A DNA stretch of 64,000 bases from Echinarachnius parma. Taxonomy: Eukaryota; Echinodermata; Echinoidea; Clypeasteroida; Echinarachniidae. Shown here piece after piece: positions 9,885 through 24,900 of this stretch; the stretch's first letter is position 1; each line of letters opens with the position of its first letter. A program made the translations under genes and the position numbers. Under the pieces are notes generated by a model. It saw only the letters and a list, made by a program, of their open reading frames with translations, had not been told where the DNA came from and did not search any database. The stretch is from the NCBI GenBank assembly GCA_037951105.1, contig JBAMJV010010556.1, positions 23,001-87,000 of the forward strand, written 5' to 3'.

Positions 9885-12594
9885 CGGAGCGTCGATCCTC
9901 GCGTGCGGGACTGACAATTCGCATAAGGCGCGCACTAGTTGAAGCGATGCCCGCGGCCTCCCACTTGGAAGGATTCTTCAAACTGATATAGGTGCGATAT
10001 TGCTACTAGGGAACGACTGTTAGGTTGTTCTTTATTATCATTTATAACATCATTATCATCACACATTTAATAAGACATGATAATAATGAATGATTTAGAC
10101 ACATTTGGCTTAATATCGAGTCGTTCGACATTTTTTTTTTTTTTTGCCAAACGATTGGGGGGGGGGGGGGGGGCACGTGCCCCCCCCCCCGTGCCCCCGT
10201 GCCCCTCGTAGCTACGCCACTAGAGGTTACAATGATACAAGGGATATTATTCTAGACACTCCCCTTCAAATGTGTCTCATATTATGATTGTATCTCAGAG
10301 TTTGTATTTGTCCAAAAGCTGATTAAATGCTACAATTGTATTAACAAAACTCTGCTTATGATGTTCTCATTTTGTAGTACTTTTACAAGGAATTCCATCA
10401 GTATATTCAGCTGATATATGGGCCCTGGATACATGTGGAGCTTATCTCCTTGAGTGCCAGGCTCGCATTTTTGTGAGTTACAATACACACAAATGCCATA
10501 GAGCATTAAACTCTCTGGCACTTTAAGAGTTAAGCGGGGACCTGGGAATGGTGGAGGGGGGCGGGGGGTATGATCGCGCGATCAAGGGACGTTCCCGAGA
10601 TCTGGAATCCCCTGGAATCATTCGGGGTGGAATTCTCATCAAAAGGTTAAATTTAGCCCGGGTTAAATTTTTTATGGAGCGCCACACTGCAAACAATGCG
10701 CACTTATTTATAAATGCGCGCTTGTACTAGATATGCGCTCTCATCCTTCATAAACGCAGCACAAAACCTATGAATAGACCATTGCGCCTGACGCGTATTT
10801 TTACGCATAACTGGCTGGAAGAAAGTATGAAAAAAGTGTGTAGAAACTTGACAATAATCGTTGATTTTGTCAGATTTATTTGACTTTTCATATAAATAAC
10901 ATGGACTCATCTTGCGTGGAAACCTCCAAACTTCCGCTGTCAAAATCGAGTGTAGAAAGCGCTAATTGAATGGGGAAAAAATAGGATAAGCGCCAATGGA
11001 GACTATGGTGGCAAAGGAGTAACTACCCGGCTTTCCATAAAACAGTGGGTTAAATTTAACCTACTTCTGACGTAAAACGACGCGAAACGACGCGATTTAG
11101 CACGGTGCTAAATATCGGACTCCATGAGAATTCGGGCCTCGAAGTCGCACAAAATCCCCGGCAAACTCCAGACAAGTCCGGGAAACAAGTTTGGAGAAAA
11201 AGATACCCTAAACGCGTATTTGTTTAACTCCACATACATACCCTTTTTTCAGATTTTGGCCTTTTTGACACCCTAAACGGGTCACGCGCGTGACGCGCCA
11301 TGATCGGCAAAAAGTACCCTTTTTACGCGTTTTTTTGGTCGCGCGTGTGTACAGCAATATAGTTGAGTGGCCCCCCCGGGTGATGTCCGTTCTATGCCCG
11401 GTAGCTGTCCTGTACTTGTCTGGCAATCGTGCGTTTGTGTACGTTAAATCCGTTCCATATCCGTTCGTTGGACACTTCGAGCAGCAACGGAGACGACGTT
11501 TGTCACCGAATAATTTTATTTCGCAAATTTTCTATTCGTTCGGCATACGTTTTTGCAATCCGGTCAGATGGTGACCGGGCCTTTAAGTAGCCACCATTAT
11601 TATTATTTCCGAGGGGTGGCAATAATCTCCGCAGGGGTGGGTAATTGGTACTTAGCCCCCTTAACACCCCCGCTACGCACCATTACAATCCATGATAGAT
11701 ATATAGATAGATATATTTTATTTGGTCTTCAAATATACAAATGTTGTAAAGAAATGTGTCATCCATTGGCAAATGGCAAGAGAAGGCAATAATTACCCAG
11801 GGAGCAAAGGGTTTTTTTCATACATGGAACGTTATAAAAGGTTTGGGCCCATTATTGTCTTCTAGGACCTTGTAGAAGCACAACCTAGGTGGACAACCTC
11901 GCGAACTAGCTACTGGAAGGCCAGAAAACACATATTAAGGATTTTACCCCTAATGTACGTTAAAAGCGCCTTAAATCCTTAGGGTTCATGAACATCCTAC
12001 TCTGGTATTTTCACGATTACACCCAAACGCATGCTGATATCATCCAATTGCTTCGAATATGTCTTTCATAGATAGTTGTGCATCTTTTGATACCACATTT
12101 TGCCTTTTTACTTCTATTGTTTTTTGTCACGGGCCTTTTATATGTCACGTGTCAGATATAGAATGTGAAATTTCACATACGCCTATTGACAAAAATATGT
12201 GGAAATGATGCAGATTATAGAATGACACAAATATTTAGCTGTAGAACCTTATACATGTTCGATGACATTTAGTAAGATGAAAAAAAACAGTAAACTAGCA
12301 AAACAAAGGATAAAACAATACAAAATAAAAGAATTTGAAACAAAGAAATACATAAGAATAATTACATCTAATAATTATAATGATAACATGGATGTTATGA
12401 TTTAGCGAACGTATCAATGTATGACGATCGTGGTACGTCATTATGTTTATCCCCAGTCATTGGATATTACATACTGCCATCAATCCAGCACACAAGAGTG
12501 CACATTTCTAACTCACATGGGAGTCTTCCAGCCTGCATGACACCTTGTATATGAATACAGTGCTAATGAATCACGTTCCATCCTTCCGGGCACT

Positions 12595-12662
12595 CTCTGA
12601 TTCCGAACTCGGGACCTCATATGTGGAAAGCTTGTGCCCTTCCAACCTTTCACACCAAGTCC
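12595..12662 (-). mobile_element. tRNA-derived SINE head, fragment
   Basis: The minus strand reads TGGTGTGAAAGGTTGGAAGG and AGGTCCCGAGTTCGGAATC, the same head as at 44440. The body is missing. Confidence 0.5.
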
Positions 12663-13490
12663 ACGCATATACAATCATAGCTATTTATTACAAGCAAAAT
12701 CTTTATAATCTGTTTTGGGCCCTTGGAACTGTTTTCATACTATTTTTGACAATTTTCGTTAAAAATACATAAAATAACCAAACAATCATGTTACAATTCC
12801 AAACAAAGTGATTTTGTGTTCATGCATTGTCTCATATGACATAACAAAGCTGCACTCATTATCATAATAGGGGGCTGGGGGTACGAAGGTACATCGACAT
12901 CGTTTGGAAAGAGTGCTAAATACAAAGACAAAATAACGAGGTATGAAAGCTGACATGTCTTTGGAATGAGTCTTTTTCAACTGATTAGATGACATCCTTG
13001 TAAAGCTTGATAACTTCCATTCGCCAGAAAAAGAAGGCCAACAAAATTAATCCAAACAACAGCAAGAACATGTTCATGCACTTTTTACACATGACACTGA
13101 CATTACCACAAGCAGGAAAGAAATGACAGCTTACTAGTGCAAGTGCAGTCAAACCTGTCTATAGCGACCGCTCAAGGGACCGGCGAAAAGTGGTCGGTGT
13201 AGACAGGTGGTCTCATTAGGCAGGTGGGCTGCCATTTTGAATTTCTGATCGCATATTGTGCCTATATGCACATGTGTAATGAATTGGCATCTGTACACGC
13301 ACGTGTCCAGTGGACAGTTTAACATCTGAACACTTCAATCTTAAATATCTTTTTAACGAAAGGGAAATTCGAAAAACCGAAACCTGTCCCATGCTTCTAT
13401 TGTTAATACGAATACAGCAAGGTATGAGGGAACCACCACCATTACAATTTGATTGTGAGGATTTGGACAATGTTACTAGATCTCTTTAAA

Positions 13491-14446
13491 ATAGACTCCT
13501 ACCACATTTCTAACTATTAAAATCGTACAATACTCTTAAACCCGTTCAGGGCCCCGTTGCAGGAAGAGATACAATCGATTGTAAGATGCAATTAATGGTA
13601 AGTCAGATCACGTGTTTCAGATGCGCAAATCTGATTGGTTGAAACGCGTAAATTTTCTGACTTACAATCAATTGTATATTATAATCGATTGTATCTCTTT
13701 CTGCAACGGGGCCTAGGACTGATTGATTAAATTGGTTAAGTGCCAACATGGCCAACGAGACTATTTTGCCAAACCACGTCCACGTCCACTCAGTAAATAG
13801 TACTCCGCGCAAATGTTGAGAAACTAACCGGCTGTTCAAACATCAGATAGAAGGACGCGATGTTATGATACTTATTTATTAATAATTATTTTAATAAATG
13901 TTCACTCTTTTGTACACATATAATTATCATTTATAATTATGTACTGAATCTACGTTTGAAAAATATATACGAAAATCTGTCGAATTCCTTATACTCGATG
14001 TAATAATGACCCTGGAATATTCAATCCCATATATTAGAGACTAAAATACTTGAATCGAAATGTGATAGCTAGGTGACCAGCCAAAGTCAATCTATAAGCT
14101 GTCTGGTGATAGCTAGGTGACCAGCCAAAGTCAATCTATAAGCTGTCTGAAGTTTATTGTCATTATAAAAGTTGGTTTTATGCATTGACCTGCTCAGGAT
14201 TGGAGCCTTGAGTGACCAGAGGCGACCGAGTTGATGCCTTGGTCGCTCAAGCGCTAATTTTGTGGTCGCTATACACAGATTTATATGTACGTCGGGATCC
14301 AAATAGGGTGGTCGCTGGTCGCGTTAGGCAGGTGGTCGCATTACGCAGGTCGCTTAACACATGATTTTTTCAGGGGAGAACCAGAGAGCGGTCGTTATGA
14401 GCAGGTGGTCGCTATAGACAGGTGGTCGCATTTGCAGGTTTGACTG
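13491..14446 (+). repeat. Dispersed repeat block, copy B
   Basis: Same block as 6461-7344. It has a local tandem duplication of about 46 bp (GTGATAGCTAGGTGACCAGC.. at 14060-14152) and a small insertion in the hairpin. It lies inside the 4.7-kb foldback. Confidence 0.85.
13550..13712. mobile_element. GGCCCCGTTGCA hairpin MITE, copy 2
   Basis: Same ends as the copy at 6529. It has an additional stretch (CAAATCTGATTGGTTGAAAC) near the turn. Confidence 0.88.
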
Positions 14447-16879
14447 TATAAGTCTATTCATATTCCAAAAATTGTGCTTAATGGCGGGGTAGAATCGTTA
14501 TAAAGTCTGGCATAATGAAGAATTTTAAATAGGGGAAAACTGCAAAGTGATCAATCAAACCACAATCATGAGGGTACATAATCATATAAAAAAAACAGTT
14601 ATTGTCAGATGCCAATATATAGTTTATTGGTATTTTCACAAATAACCTATACTATACTTGTGGATTATGCTGATGTAAACTTAATAAGCATTTTTATGAA
14701 TGATACCCCTCTAAATCTAAACGTCATTTAAGATCATACACATTTCTGAAAAGTATTCCTTAATCGCTAAGTATCAATGATGTGCTCAGTAACATGTTAT
14801 AAGTCTACGATCACAAATAGTAGTACATACAGTCATGTAGTTCTTGAACCACAGATGTTGTGCAGTTGACATCTAACACAGGAACTGCCCTGAGCTTCCT
14901 CAGTGAGAACAGTGTTTGGGTGAACAATTTAATAGTTAATGAGTCCTGGAGACATGTACAGTCACCCGATATAACCATAGTTGTTAAAACCATCAACCTG
15001 ACCAGTTCGAGGATTCAAATCATTGACAAGGTGCCATATACAAGCTGTTTATAGTGATCCCTCTTGAGGATCTTTTCTCAATATAGAACATGCTTCTCCA
15101 TGGGAGGTTAGGTCACCATCAATGAGTAGTATGCAATGTCACGGATTCAAACAGTATAGGTCTATGTTTTTCTAAATGTTAAGTGCTCATTCATGATATA
15201 CATTGTTACATGTGTGTCCTTCTAGTCCAATGCACATTTCTATGAGTCAAATACAACTTATAATTATGTGGACTTGTTGAAACAATGATGTACCATGCAT
15301 TATAACTTAAAAGTGTACGATGGTTCAGAAAATGGCCTACAACATTAACACAAATTGTAACATTGTTTAAAGATGTAGAGTAGGTCACTTTTTTTTTCTC
15401 TGGTACGATTATCATTTTTTATCATGATTGTTTTTGTCCATGCCCATTACTGTGTTTGATTGTATTATCGTGTACATGAATAAAAATAATCTTCCTACTT
15501 AACAAATTAACAACAATTCGACTGAGAGTTGAGGTAAGCGCTACTGCCTTTGCCGCTTCATTTATGTTCCCTTATCTTTCCCTACAGGTTACACCTACAA
15601 AATATTTACACTCATTGCTGACTTCTGTATTAGTTCCATGGTAATATTGGCAAAATACGTAACACACATACAAACAAGTATATAAGTGCATTTTTGTCAG
15701 ATACATCATTAAACTGTTATTAGTAAGAAAATCACTTTATTAAATGGTTCATATTGTATTATATTCTTTATTAAGGTCTATTGTATACCTGTACTCGATA
15801 ATCAATATATAGTATTGCCCCAATTGTCCTCATTCTACAATATGTACATTTCATTATCAAACCTATTTTACCTCTATTATAATGATTTAGTAAAATAAGA
15901 TACCAACAATACACTATAAGGAACTCATATTCCTATGTATTTTATTGTTTTCAATTGTTTATGTGTTTTATTATTCTATTGTTTTCGTTTATATCATTTC
16001 ATAAACTTTAACAAATTAAATTGAATGCCATTTGGAGAACTTCAAATACAAATTGTGTAACGTTTTAAATATCTTGAGCATTTCAATGCGTTTTTGTATA
16101 TAACTGAACGTGCAATTTCAAGTCGTTTGTATAATACGCGACTTAAAATGACACGTGACATATTAACCGAAGATATTATGCAGACAAATTTGGTATCAAA
16201 AGATGCACACGACTCTACAAAATACAAATCTGAAGCGATGTGATGATATCATAATGCTTTGTAGTGTAATTTTGTAAATAGCACAGACAAACCTTCATGA
16301 ACCCTAAGGATTTAAGGCGCTATTAACGTACATTATGGGTTAAATCGTTTGTACGCGTTTTGTGAACTTCCAGTAGCTAGATCGCGAGGTTGTCCACCTA
16401 GGTTGTGATCCTAGAAGGTCCTAGAAGACATTTCTGGTGAACAACCTTTTATAACATTCCATGTATGATATCCTTAAAAAAGGGGTGTTTGCTCCCTGGG
16501 TATCTATGGAGAATTATATTTCATATGACTATTATTATTTTATTTGTCATCAAATACTGATGCATCAATAAAATAACATAATGTTGTTCATAAGAACGGA
16601 AATTCGTATTCTGTAATGCTCTATAAGGTTTTACTTATATATACGAATTTCAAAAATGTACCATATTAGACACGAATTAATTAACAATCGTTAGTTCATA
16701 AAAAGCCTCTGATGACATGCAAATATAGATAACACATTTAAAACAAGTACAAATGATATAACCACTCCAATAACAACAACAATGACAACCGGAGCAATAC
16801 TCAATTCCATAATATTATAGGGGCAAAGGTTTTTCGGTGAGGGGGTAGCCTATATGCAAATTAAAGTGCCATAACATAA

Positions 16880-17010
16880 TTACAAATACAGTCTAAGTCG
16901 GGTATACTATACCACCCAAGGGAGACAATGTGGTTTTTATAACCAGGTGGTCTTTATAGCCAGGTTCAATTAAATTTTAACTGCATCCCAGGGAGTTCGA
17001 ATAAGTGGTC
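16880..17010. repeat. Diverged CAGTCAAACCTG-type hairpin repeat
   Basis: TATACTATACCACCCAAGGG and CAGGTGGTCTTTATAGCCAGG are one weak unit of the family seen at 23860-24608. Confidence 0.55.
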
Positions 17011-17019
17011 TTCATAGAC

Positions 17020-17105
17020 ATGGGACCAAATGTAGCCGGTGTCAGCGCATAGAGTGTCCGGCAGGCACCGGTCTCCACACATCCATACCTTGGTGACATG
17101 AAATC
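17020..17105 (-). pseudogene. Decayed copy of GALNT7 exon 7 (downstream side)
   Basis: The minus strand contains CCAAGGTATGGATGTGTGGA, alignable to the exon 7 acceptor and the start of the VWMCGG motif. It then diverges quickly and is not open. Confidence 0.5.
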
Positions 17106-17231
17106 AGCGTCATATTAATCGGAAAATATTCTACATTTTCATTCACTCATTACTTTCATTAAATCATGCAGAAGAAATAGAATATGATGAAGTTTATCTC
17201 AATAATAATTGTAATCCCTTTAAATAGTTAC

Positions 17232-17354
17232 CATGTGTATAACGCTGAGTCCCGGTACCCCCGAGTCCGGGTATGAGTATGGCACGCCTCTCCGGTACAC
17301 GTGTCCAACGCGAGAACAAGGTACGAACTTTAGCTTGCCTCCACACATCCAAAC
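17232..17354 (-). CDS. GALNT7: GALNT7-like exon 7: end of Gal/GalNAc-T motif
   Basis: Residues 367-407. It reads [20 protein letters not shown] and then [12 protein letters not shown]. The His of CSRVGH (384) matches the conserved metal-binding His of GT27 enzymes. The acceptor is TTACGAAG. The donor is ATG|GTAACT, so the last six codons depend on that choice. The next expected exon (xVWMDEY motif) was not found in 1-17,231. Degenerate copies lie on both sides (about 17600-17480 and 17105-17020). Confidence 0.85.
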
Positions 17355-20300
17355 CTTCGTAATAAACATGATTAATCGTGATAAACATTGGTACTTATTA
17401 TGCTATTAAAATCAATACGAAACTATAGGTTTATACGCGCATGGAATTCAAGAAATGTATTTGATATGTGTATTCATAATTTCCAAGACACCCTCAGCAT
17501 GCAAAGTCCGGTTATGTGTATAGCCCATGGCTTTGTACACTCGTACACAACACGAGGCAGAGTGCCAAGCTAATTTAGCCGGCCTCCACACATCCATACA
17601 TTGATGTATTGACAAGAAAATAACAGCGATGATTATTTTGTACTTCTTGGAGATAAGTCCATGTTCTAATTAAATCATTAGAGTCTTATTAGATCATGCA
17701 GAAGAGAATCAAAAAGAGTGGAATAAAATAATCACGAATAATACACTGGATTTGCTTTATGTAATTTCTATTTGAAGTTCTCTTATCTCATTAAGTTCTA
17801 TGGTCGGATGCCCCCCAAAATATACGATTTTTGAAAACATATTTGAAAATATATATTGTTTGGGACAATACTTTGTATGATTTGACCGTCTTATTTTATA
17901 ATTGGTTCGGACTTGCTTTGAAAGGTATACAAGAATTTATTATGAATCATTTCAAGGTTATTTCGAAGATAATTTTTATCCTCTCACAAGATAAAAAGTT
18001 TCCGTAACCAGCAAAAATGTCTAGCGATGTCAGACCATATTTCCGAAAGACCTATAATTCGGACTACTTTAAAATTATAATATGTTTAATATTTTGATTA
18101 CATTTTTAAAATATAGATGAGTGGAGCATAATTTCCATTACTTTCAAGGATATTTCGAAGTTTCCCCCTCCCCAATATTTGGAGGACCGAGGCCGGGTCG
18201 TAACCTACAAATACGTGCTAAAGATTTTCAGTCTATGTTTTCAAAAGACCTACCTTATGCATTATCTCTACTTAACTTTATATTACATTTCAGTCCTTTT
18301 GGGAAGATATTTTTGAAATAGGCAGAACATAATTATATTGAAAACTTACTTTGAAGGATATTTCGAAGTTCTCCCCTCCCCAGATTTGGAGGCCGGGGTC
18401 GTAACCACCGATCTCAAAGAAGTACTCGCGATCGAGCGCGAACAGCCCGCCCGCCATCATTGGTGAGCTATATAGGAAAAGATTAGAACATTTTTTCAAC
18501 ATTTGTTTTATATCAAACTGGGCCCCGTTGCAGAAAGAGTTTCAATCGATTGTAAAGTTGCAATTAATTTCAAGTCAGAAAATAATATATGCACAGTCAT
18601 GTCAACCAATCGGGATTGCGCATTATTTGATTCGCATGATCCGACTTGTAATTAATTGCAAGTTTACAATCGATAGTAGCTCTTTCTGCAACGGGGCCCT
18701 GGTCTGGCATGGTTTCGGAACATAGTGTCTCTTGGATGGTGATGATAAAAGGTAGTCCAATGACTTAACATAATACTGTTATCCTAATCGACTGTATAAA
18801 CGAATCTAGCCTTCTGTAAAAATTATAACATATTTACATGAGACTATTAACAAATATTGACATATCTTTCACAATATTGACATATTTTTCACAAATAAAC
18901 ATAATTATAATAAGTAGACGGGGTTAAAAAAAATATGGAGATGATCACCAATTATTAGTGAACAGTGACAAAATAATGATTAACGAAGTTGGTGTAAAAC
19001 TCATTTTCATTAGGAAATGGAAAAGGGTATACTAATCAATTTTAATAAAATCAGTCCAAAAAAATTAATTCAGGCTGTGCATGCTCTACGGAGAATTAAT
19101 GCATGTAATCCACCAAAAATATTCTTTAACATGTTATGAGACTTACTCGTAAGGCTCCGTGGAGTATTTGAGACCCAGTCGTTTTCTGCTCAAGTCCACA
19201 GGGATCCTCTTATACCAGAAGTCCCAATCCATGGCACCGCGACACAGCCCATCCCCCTGCGATCGATACTCAAATGTATCTGCTGCAATCGAATCGACCG
19301 TCGGACAAACAACAGTAGTTCTGGAGAGAACGATCAATTTAAGTATGATGTATTATCAAAGTATAAGGTTTACTAAATATTGATGATTACATTTTCGTAG
19401 AAGTTATTTAACACAAAATCCGTGTGCATTTATGTTCTTAAAGGGAAAGTTGAGTTTTGGTAGAGAGGGCGCTAGACTACTTAATTGGTTTGTGAGGTAA
19501 TGAAAAACTGAGTGTAAAATTTGAAAGAGCATAATATTTAAACAATAAAATCATCTTTGTTTGATCAAAATCGGTTCAGAAACGGCTGAAATATCCATAA
19601 ATATAACAATTTGTAATAAACCCGGGGCCCCGGTTTATTAGAGAATTTTGAATCAGCCGTTACAAATTCAAAAAAAATGCTTCCTCTTTTCAAAAAGTTA
19701 CAAAATAGGTATTTAAATAGTTGTTGGTTATTTCTCTATCTAATCACTATTTCAACAAAGCATCACATGCACAATATTTTATTCAAAATGGTTGAAACCG
19801 ATGAGTGTTTAGAGAGCGCCCTCTTACGTTTTAACGGCTCTTTTTGAATGATAACATGATCTTTACTACGTCATTTGTAATTTTGTGTTCCTTTCTAGTT
19901 ATAACTATTAGTTTGTAATGTAATGATGCAGGTTTTGGTTACTAAAATTCAGTTTCACTAAAACTGTACTCTCCTTACCAGAACTCAACTATCCCTTTAA
20001 TTGTTACTTTGATCAGTATGTATTATAAACGGTTTTTGTGTCCTATGTCAAACAACCATTTTTGTTGCATTGATTGTTCGAAATTTTGATCACATTTTAT
20101 TGTTTATTGTTTGTTTTAAAAATGTGGAAATAAATACGAAACAATATACATAATATTATATTCAAACCATAAGTAACACCTCGCACAATCGATCCCGTAC
20201 ATCGATCTAATCGATGCACAAAATAATGACCAGCAGTAGTTCTGAAAAGAGAGACAATGAATCCAAAAGTGTTTCAAAATATGAATGTGTTGAAAAATAG

Positions 20301-21874
20301 TAAGTTCGAATACCATCCACTGCATGCGATCGATACTATCAGCTGCAATCGAATCGACCGTCCGTCAAATAAAAAGTGGTTCGGAAAAGATAAAAAGAGG
20401 GGAATGAATACGAATATAACCCTATGTTACTTCACCTTGTATTGGTATAGTTTTCGTGATAGGCTTAATGGCAGTAACAATATTCGGCAATTCATATCGC
20501 GTCAGATCAGCACAGCTTGGCACAGGCCACTTCCTACGATCGGAACTCGAATGCGCGTCTTGGAATGTGGCCATCTTCCCCGAACAATCAGATAAATATA
20601 CACATTCATTTTTCAACTTATGTTAATGAATAACAATTTTTTGCTTTTTAGCTGTTGAGTGCACAGAGTTGATTTATAATAAACATCTTCATAGTTAAAT
20701 GCTATTTCAGAAGGTAGTGGAAGAAGCCAGTTTGGCGAACACTTGCGATGCGCGTCGAAGAATGTGGCCACATGCACGACTGCGCTTCTACACCACAACG
20801 ATGAAATTGTACACATGATTAAAATGTATTGATAACAAACATTTCATATCATATCTTTTTTTTATTAATGGTTTATTGCCATTACATATGTTAACTTATT
20901 ACCTGTTGAGTGCTATTTCAGTCAGTAATGGGACGAGCCAGTTTGGCGAACACTCGCAATGCGCGTCGAGGAATGTAGCCACCTGACCACGTGACTTTTC
21001 CGCGCCGAAGATGCGGGATCGAATCAGACCCTCTCGCTTGGTGTTGCGATACAATTTGACCTTTCCCTGAAACTGCGGCTCTTCGATGTACTGCTGCAGT
21101 CGGGTCTTGAGATGCTCTGTTCATATAGGTGAGGGAGAGAGAATACATAATCAATGTTGGTCGAAAGGTTAAATAAATAAAATGTCACTAAAGTTTATAA
21201 TATTTCATCACTTAAGTAGTCGACATAAATGATTTCTTGGGTAAGTTCATGGTGTGTTATAAATTGCAAATTTGTGTGTATATGTATGTAAACTAAATCA
21301 CCTTTTTGCATCGAGCATAATCTTATGTTTATTATCTCATGAACAAAGTGTTATATAAACAAAAACATAAAATGCTTACTCTTTTCACTAAAATCGTCGA
21401 CAAGCAAGATTTCTTCGAGCAGTTCTGGTGGCGAGTTGTTGATGATGCTGTGAACCGTGCGGAGGAGCGTTGACCAGCCCTCATTATGAAACACTATGAT
21501 CACAGACGTATTTGGCAGGTTGGTTGGGTAGTGCCAATATTTACACCTAAAAGGAAGAGAAATGCAATATTTGTATTACAAGGAGAGAAAGAAAAGGACC
21601 TCTAGGGAAAAGTATATGTATGTTTAGATTAGGACATAGTGCTCAGTGAGTTAATAGAAACGCTAATGACCCTATATGGAGACGCATCAACCAACCTTCG
21701 TCTTATATAGAAGACTTTATATCTTTATCACCGAGGTATCGGGAAGTTTTGTTGATATACGTAAATCATATTAATTACTGTTGCCATCATCATCATTATC
21801 ATCACAACACCGCCATCAACACCCACATCATCATCATCATCATCATCCTCATCATCAACATCATCATCATCATT

Positions 21875-21906
<32 letters not shown>

Positions 21907-21909
21907 TAA

Positions 21910-21966
<57 letters not shown>

Positions 21967-24900
21967 TCATCTTAATCATCTTTTTCTACATCATCACATA
22001 TCTTTATCACTCACTCTTCCTGTCGGATGTCGTTGACAGCTCGGTCCAGCGAGATGCGGTCACTGATGACCATGTTGAAGCCGTACTCCTTGTAACTGTT
22101 CGAGTACCGCTCTTCTTCACTGGGACGGAGCATAGCAGCGCGCCCGTACTCCCCCGGGCCGATCCTCGGCTCCTCCTCGGGAGGGGGCTCGAAGTTCCCC
22201 GTCGTGCTCTTCAAGACGGGTGGGAAGACCAGAAGTTCCTGGGAAACATCGAAGCGAAAATAAGACTATAATTTGTTTTTTGCTATTTCTATTCGGGGGG
22301 TATCATTATGAATTCCATTTCCAGTCAAGCCGAACAGAATGATATAATGTCTTCGTCTTTGTCAATGTAGTTGTTGTTTATCTCTGACAAATTATACATT
22401 TCCGTTATATACATATTTTTTTATGGAGGGCTATGATAGATTTTCTGCGAAATTTCCATCCAAGGTATGCACAAAATCGCACAACTTCAAGTCGAAAAAT
22501 GAAAACGCACTCTATACCGTTGGAGGGGAGCACCCCCCCCCCCCCCCACACACACACACACACACTTTTGAGACGCCGTTGACGCCCTTGCGCATGATAA
22601 TCATAATAATGATATCCTTTGTGTATTGCCCTCCTCCCCCTCCCCCCATGTAGACCCCCAGTTACAACCTTTCCCAAAAAAAATGTTGTCCCTTCGCATG
22701 TCTGTGAGTGATAGGACGTGCAATAACTCGAGGGTCACTTTGAACAAATCATGGAAGTATTCGGACATGTCGGACATCCATGCTCTAATCAATTGTCTGA
22801 ATCATCTTCCTGTTTGCCTTATCACAAGACAGTGTTAAATTCAGTGGCGTAGTATAATAGCTTCGTCGGACTGATTGGAAGGCCTGGGGTATGCCAATAA
22901 TTAGGTGGCACACCTTATATATTTTGTCTTAGCTTTTTCAAGATTTTAAAGTTTTCCCCTAATTTGTGTTATTGTTTTTGTCGAATTATAGGAGGGGGCA
23001 CGTGCTCCAGTGCCTGCATCACTGAATTAGAATACACCATAGATACGATAAATAATATCGTACGGATATGTCATTATAATATAGGTGTATATTGTTATAC
23101 TGGTCACGCTTTGTTACATTATTACGTTTACGAAGTATATATCTGGTAAGGGGCACTGATTTTTAAATAATTATATACATTTGTTATTTATTTCGTGAGT
23201 GATATATCTGAAATATATAAGAATTAACTACAGCTGACATAATTGCTTTCTCCCTAGAAACAACAAAATATAGATAATATTATGTATTAATGTAAATTAC
23301 ATTTATGGCTGTATCCATGGGCGTCGATACTTACGTAATACCTATTCATCAGGGGGGATGAATGAATGGATCATCCCCCCCTGATGAATGGGTATCAATG
23401 ACAGATCGACGCCCGTGGCTGTATCCCACTTGATATTCCAAACAAAAATGTGGTGGAGAAAGGAGATGTATACATACATCACGATCAGTTGGTTGTCATA
23501 GCAACCACACGCTGATATGCATACGCGACAAAGATGATTATAGCCGAACCATTTTGCAATCGTATAGCATTGTGATATTACTTACATAATATAAAAGAGA
23601 TAGAATAACCAGATGAAAGAAAATATGGTAATGATAATAGGGAGTTTTCGATCGCTGATACGAGGACCGTTGTCCTATCGTCCCAGTGAAGTACCACATT
23701 GAGTTGACTAGGCACGTTGACTGTTGCTATTTACCTTTTCGATTTCATACGACGACGCGCGTTCAAGTCTCGGGATAGTTACGCTATGCATTGCTCGTGC
23801 GAAGTTTGCAGAGAATAGAAGATTAGTTTTGTAAACAAAAGGGTTTTAATATCCAATACAGTCAAACCTGTGTATAGTGACCACCAGATTGAAAGAAGAA
23901 AAATGGCCGCTCTTAACAGGGGACCTTTATAGACAGGTTCTATACAATCTTATTAAGACAAACCTCTGTATAGTGACCACTCAATTGAAACAATACAATT
24001 AACACTTGATTGCAAGTGACCTTTATAGACAGGTGCCAACATACAGTCAAACCTGTGTATAATGACCACCAAAGGGATATGAATAATTGGCCGCTATAAA
24101 CTGGTGTCCATTGCAGACAGTTCCAAAATACCGTTTACAGTCAAACCTGTGTGTAAAGACCACCAAATGAAAACAAGAAAATTGGCCGCTATTATCAGGT
24201 GACCTTTATAGACAGGTTCCGAAATATTGTTTACAGTCAAACCTGTGTATGACCACCAATGGAAAACAAGAAAATTGGCCACTATGATCAGGTGACCTTT
24301 AAATACATGTTCCGAAAAGTCGTTTACAGTCAAACCTGTGTAGAAAGACCACCAAAGGAAAACAAGAAAATTGGCCGCTATTATCAGGTGACCTTTGTAG
24401 ACAGGTTCCGAAATACCGTTTACAGTCAAACCTGTGTATAATGACCACCAGATTGAATGAAAACAAAATTGCCGCTCTAAACAGGTGACCTTTATAGACA
24501 GGTTCTATAAAATCTTATTAAAACAAACTTCTGTATAGTGACCACTCAATGGAAACAATACAATTGACACTAAATTGCAAGTAAACCTTTATAGACAGGT
24601 GCCAACATCCCAGCTAGCCACCTGACGTCGTGCCATCGTTGGGCCGATGTCATTTTCGTTGTAAGGGGACGTTGGGCCAACATGCGACATGCGACGTCAC
24701 CGAGACGTTAAAATGTCCCCCAGCCCAACATCAGCTCGGCGTCTTTTTTTAATGCTGGCCCAACGTCATTTAGCGATTTCGGCCCAACATCAATTATTGA
24801 CAATGGCCCAATGTCAGTTCTAACGTAGGCCCAACATCGATTCCTGACGTTGAGAGAACATCAAGTTTTGACGTCGGCCCGACATTAAAATGTCCGCCAG

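Larger units (their letters stand above)
8545..11400. other. No gene seen
   Basis: Contains poly-G (8688-8706), a poly-G/poly-C hairpin GGGGCACGTGCCCC (about 10157-10195), a short tandem repeat and a MITE fragment. The small open frames lack protein features. Confidence 0.55.
11796..16500. mobile_element. 4.7-kb foldback element
   Basis: It starts CCCAGGGAGCAAAGG, ends GTTTGCTCCCTGGG and is flanked by TA. Inverted arms of about 600-700 bp share CACAACCTAGGTGGACAACC and CTTAAATCCTTAGGGTTCAT. The interior carries a SINE fragment, the 13.5-14.4 kb repeat block and AT-rich sequence without a gene. Confidence 0.85.
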
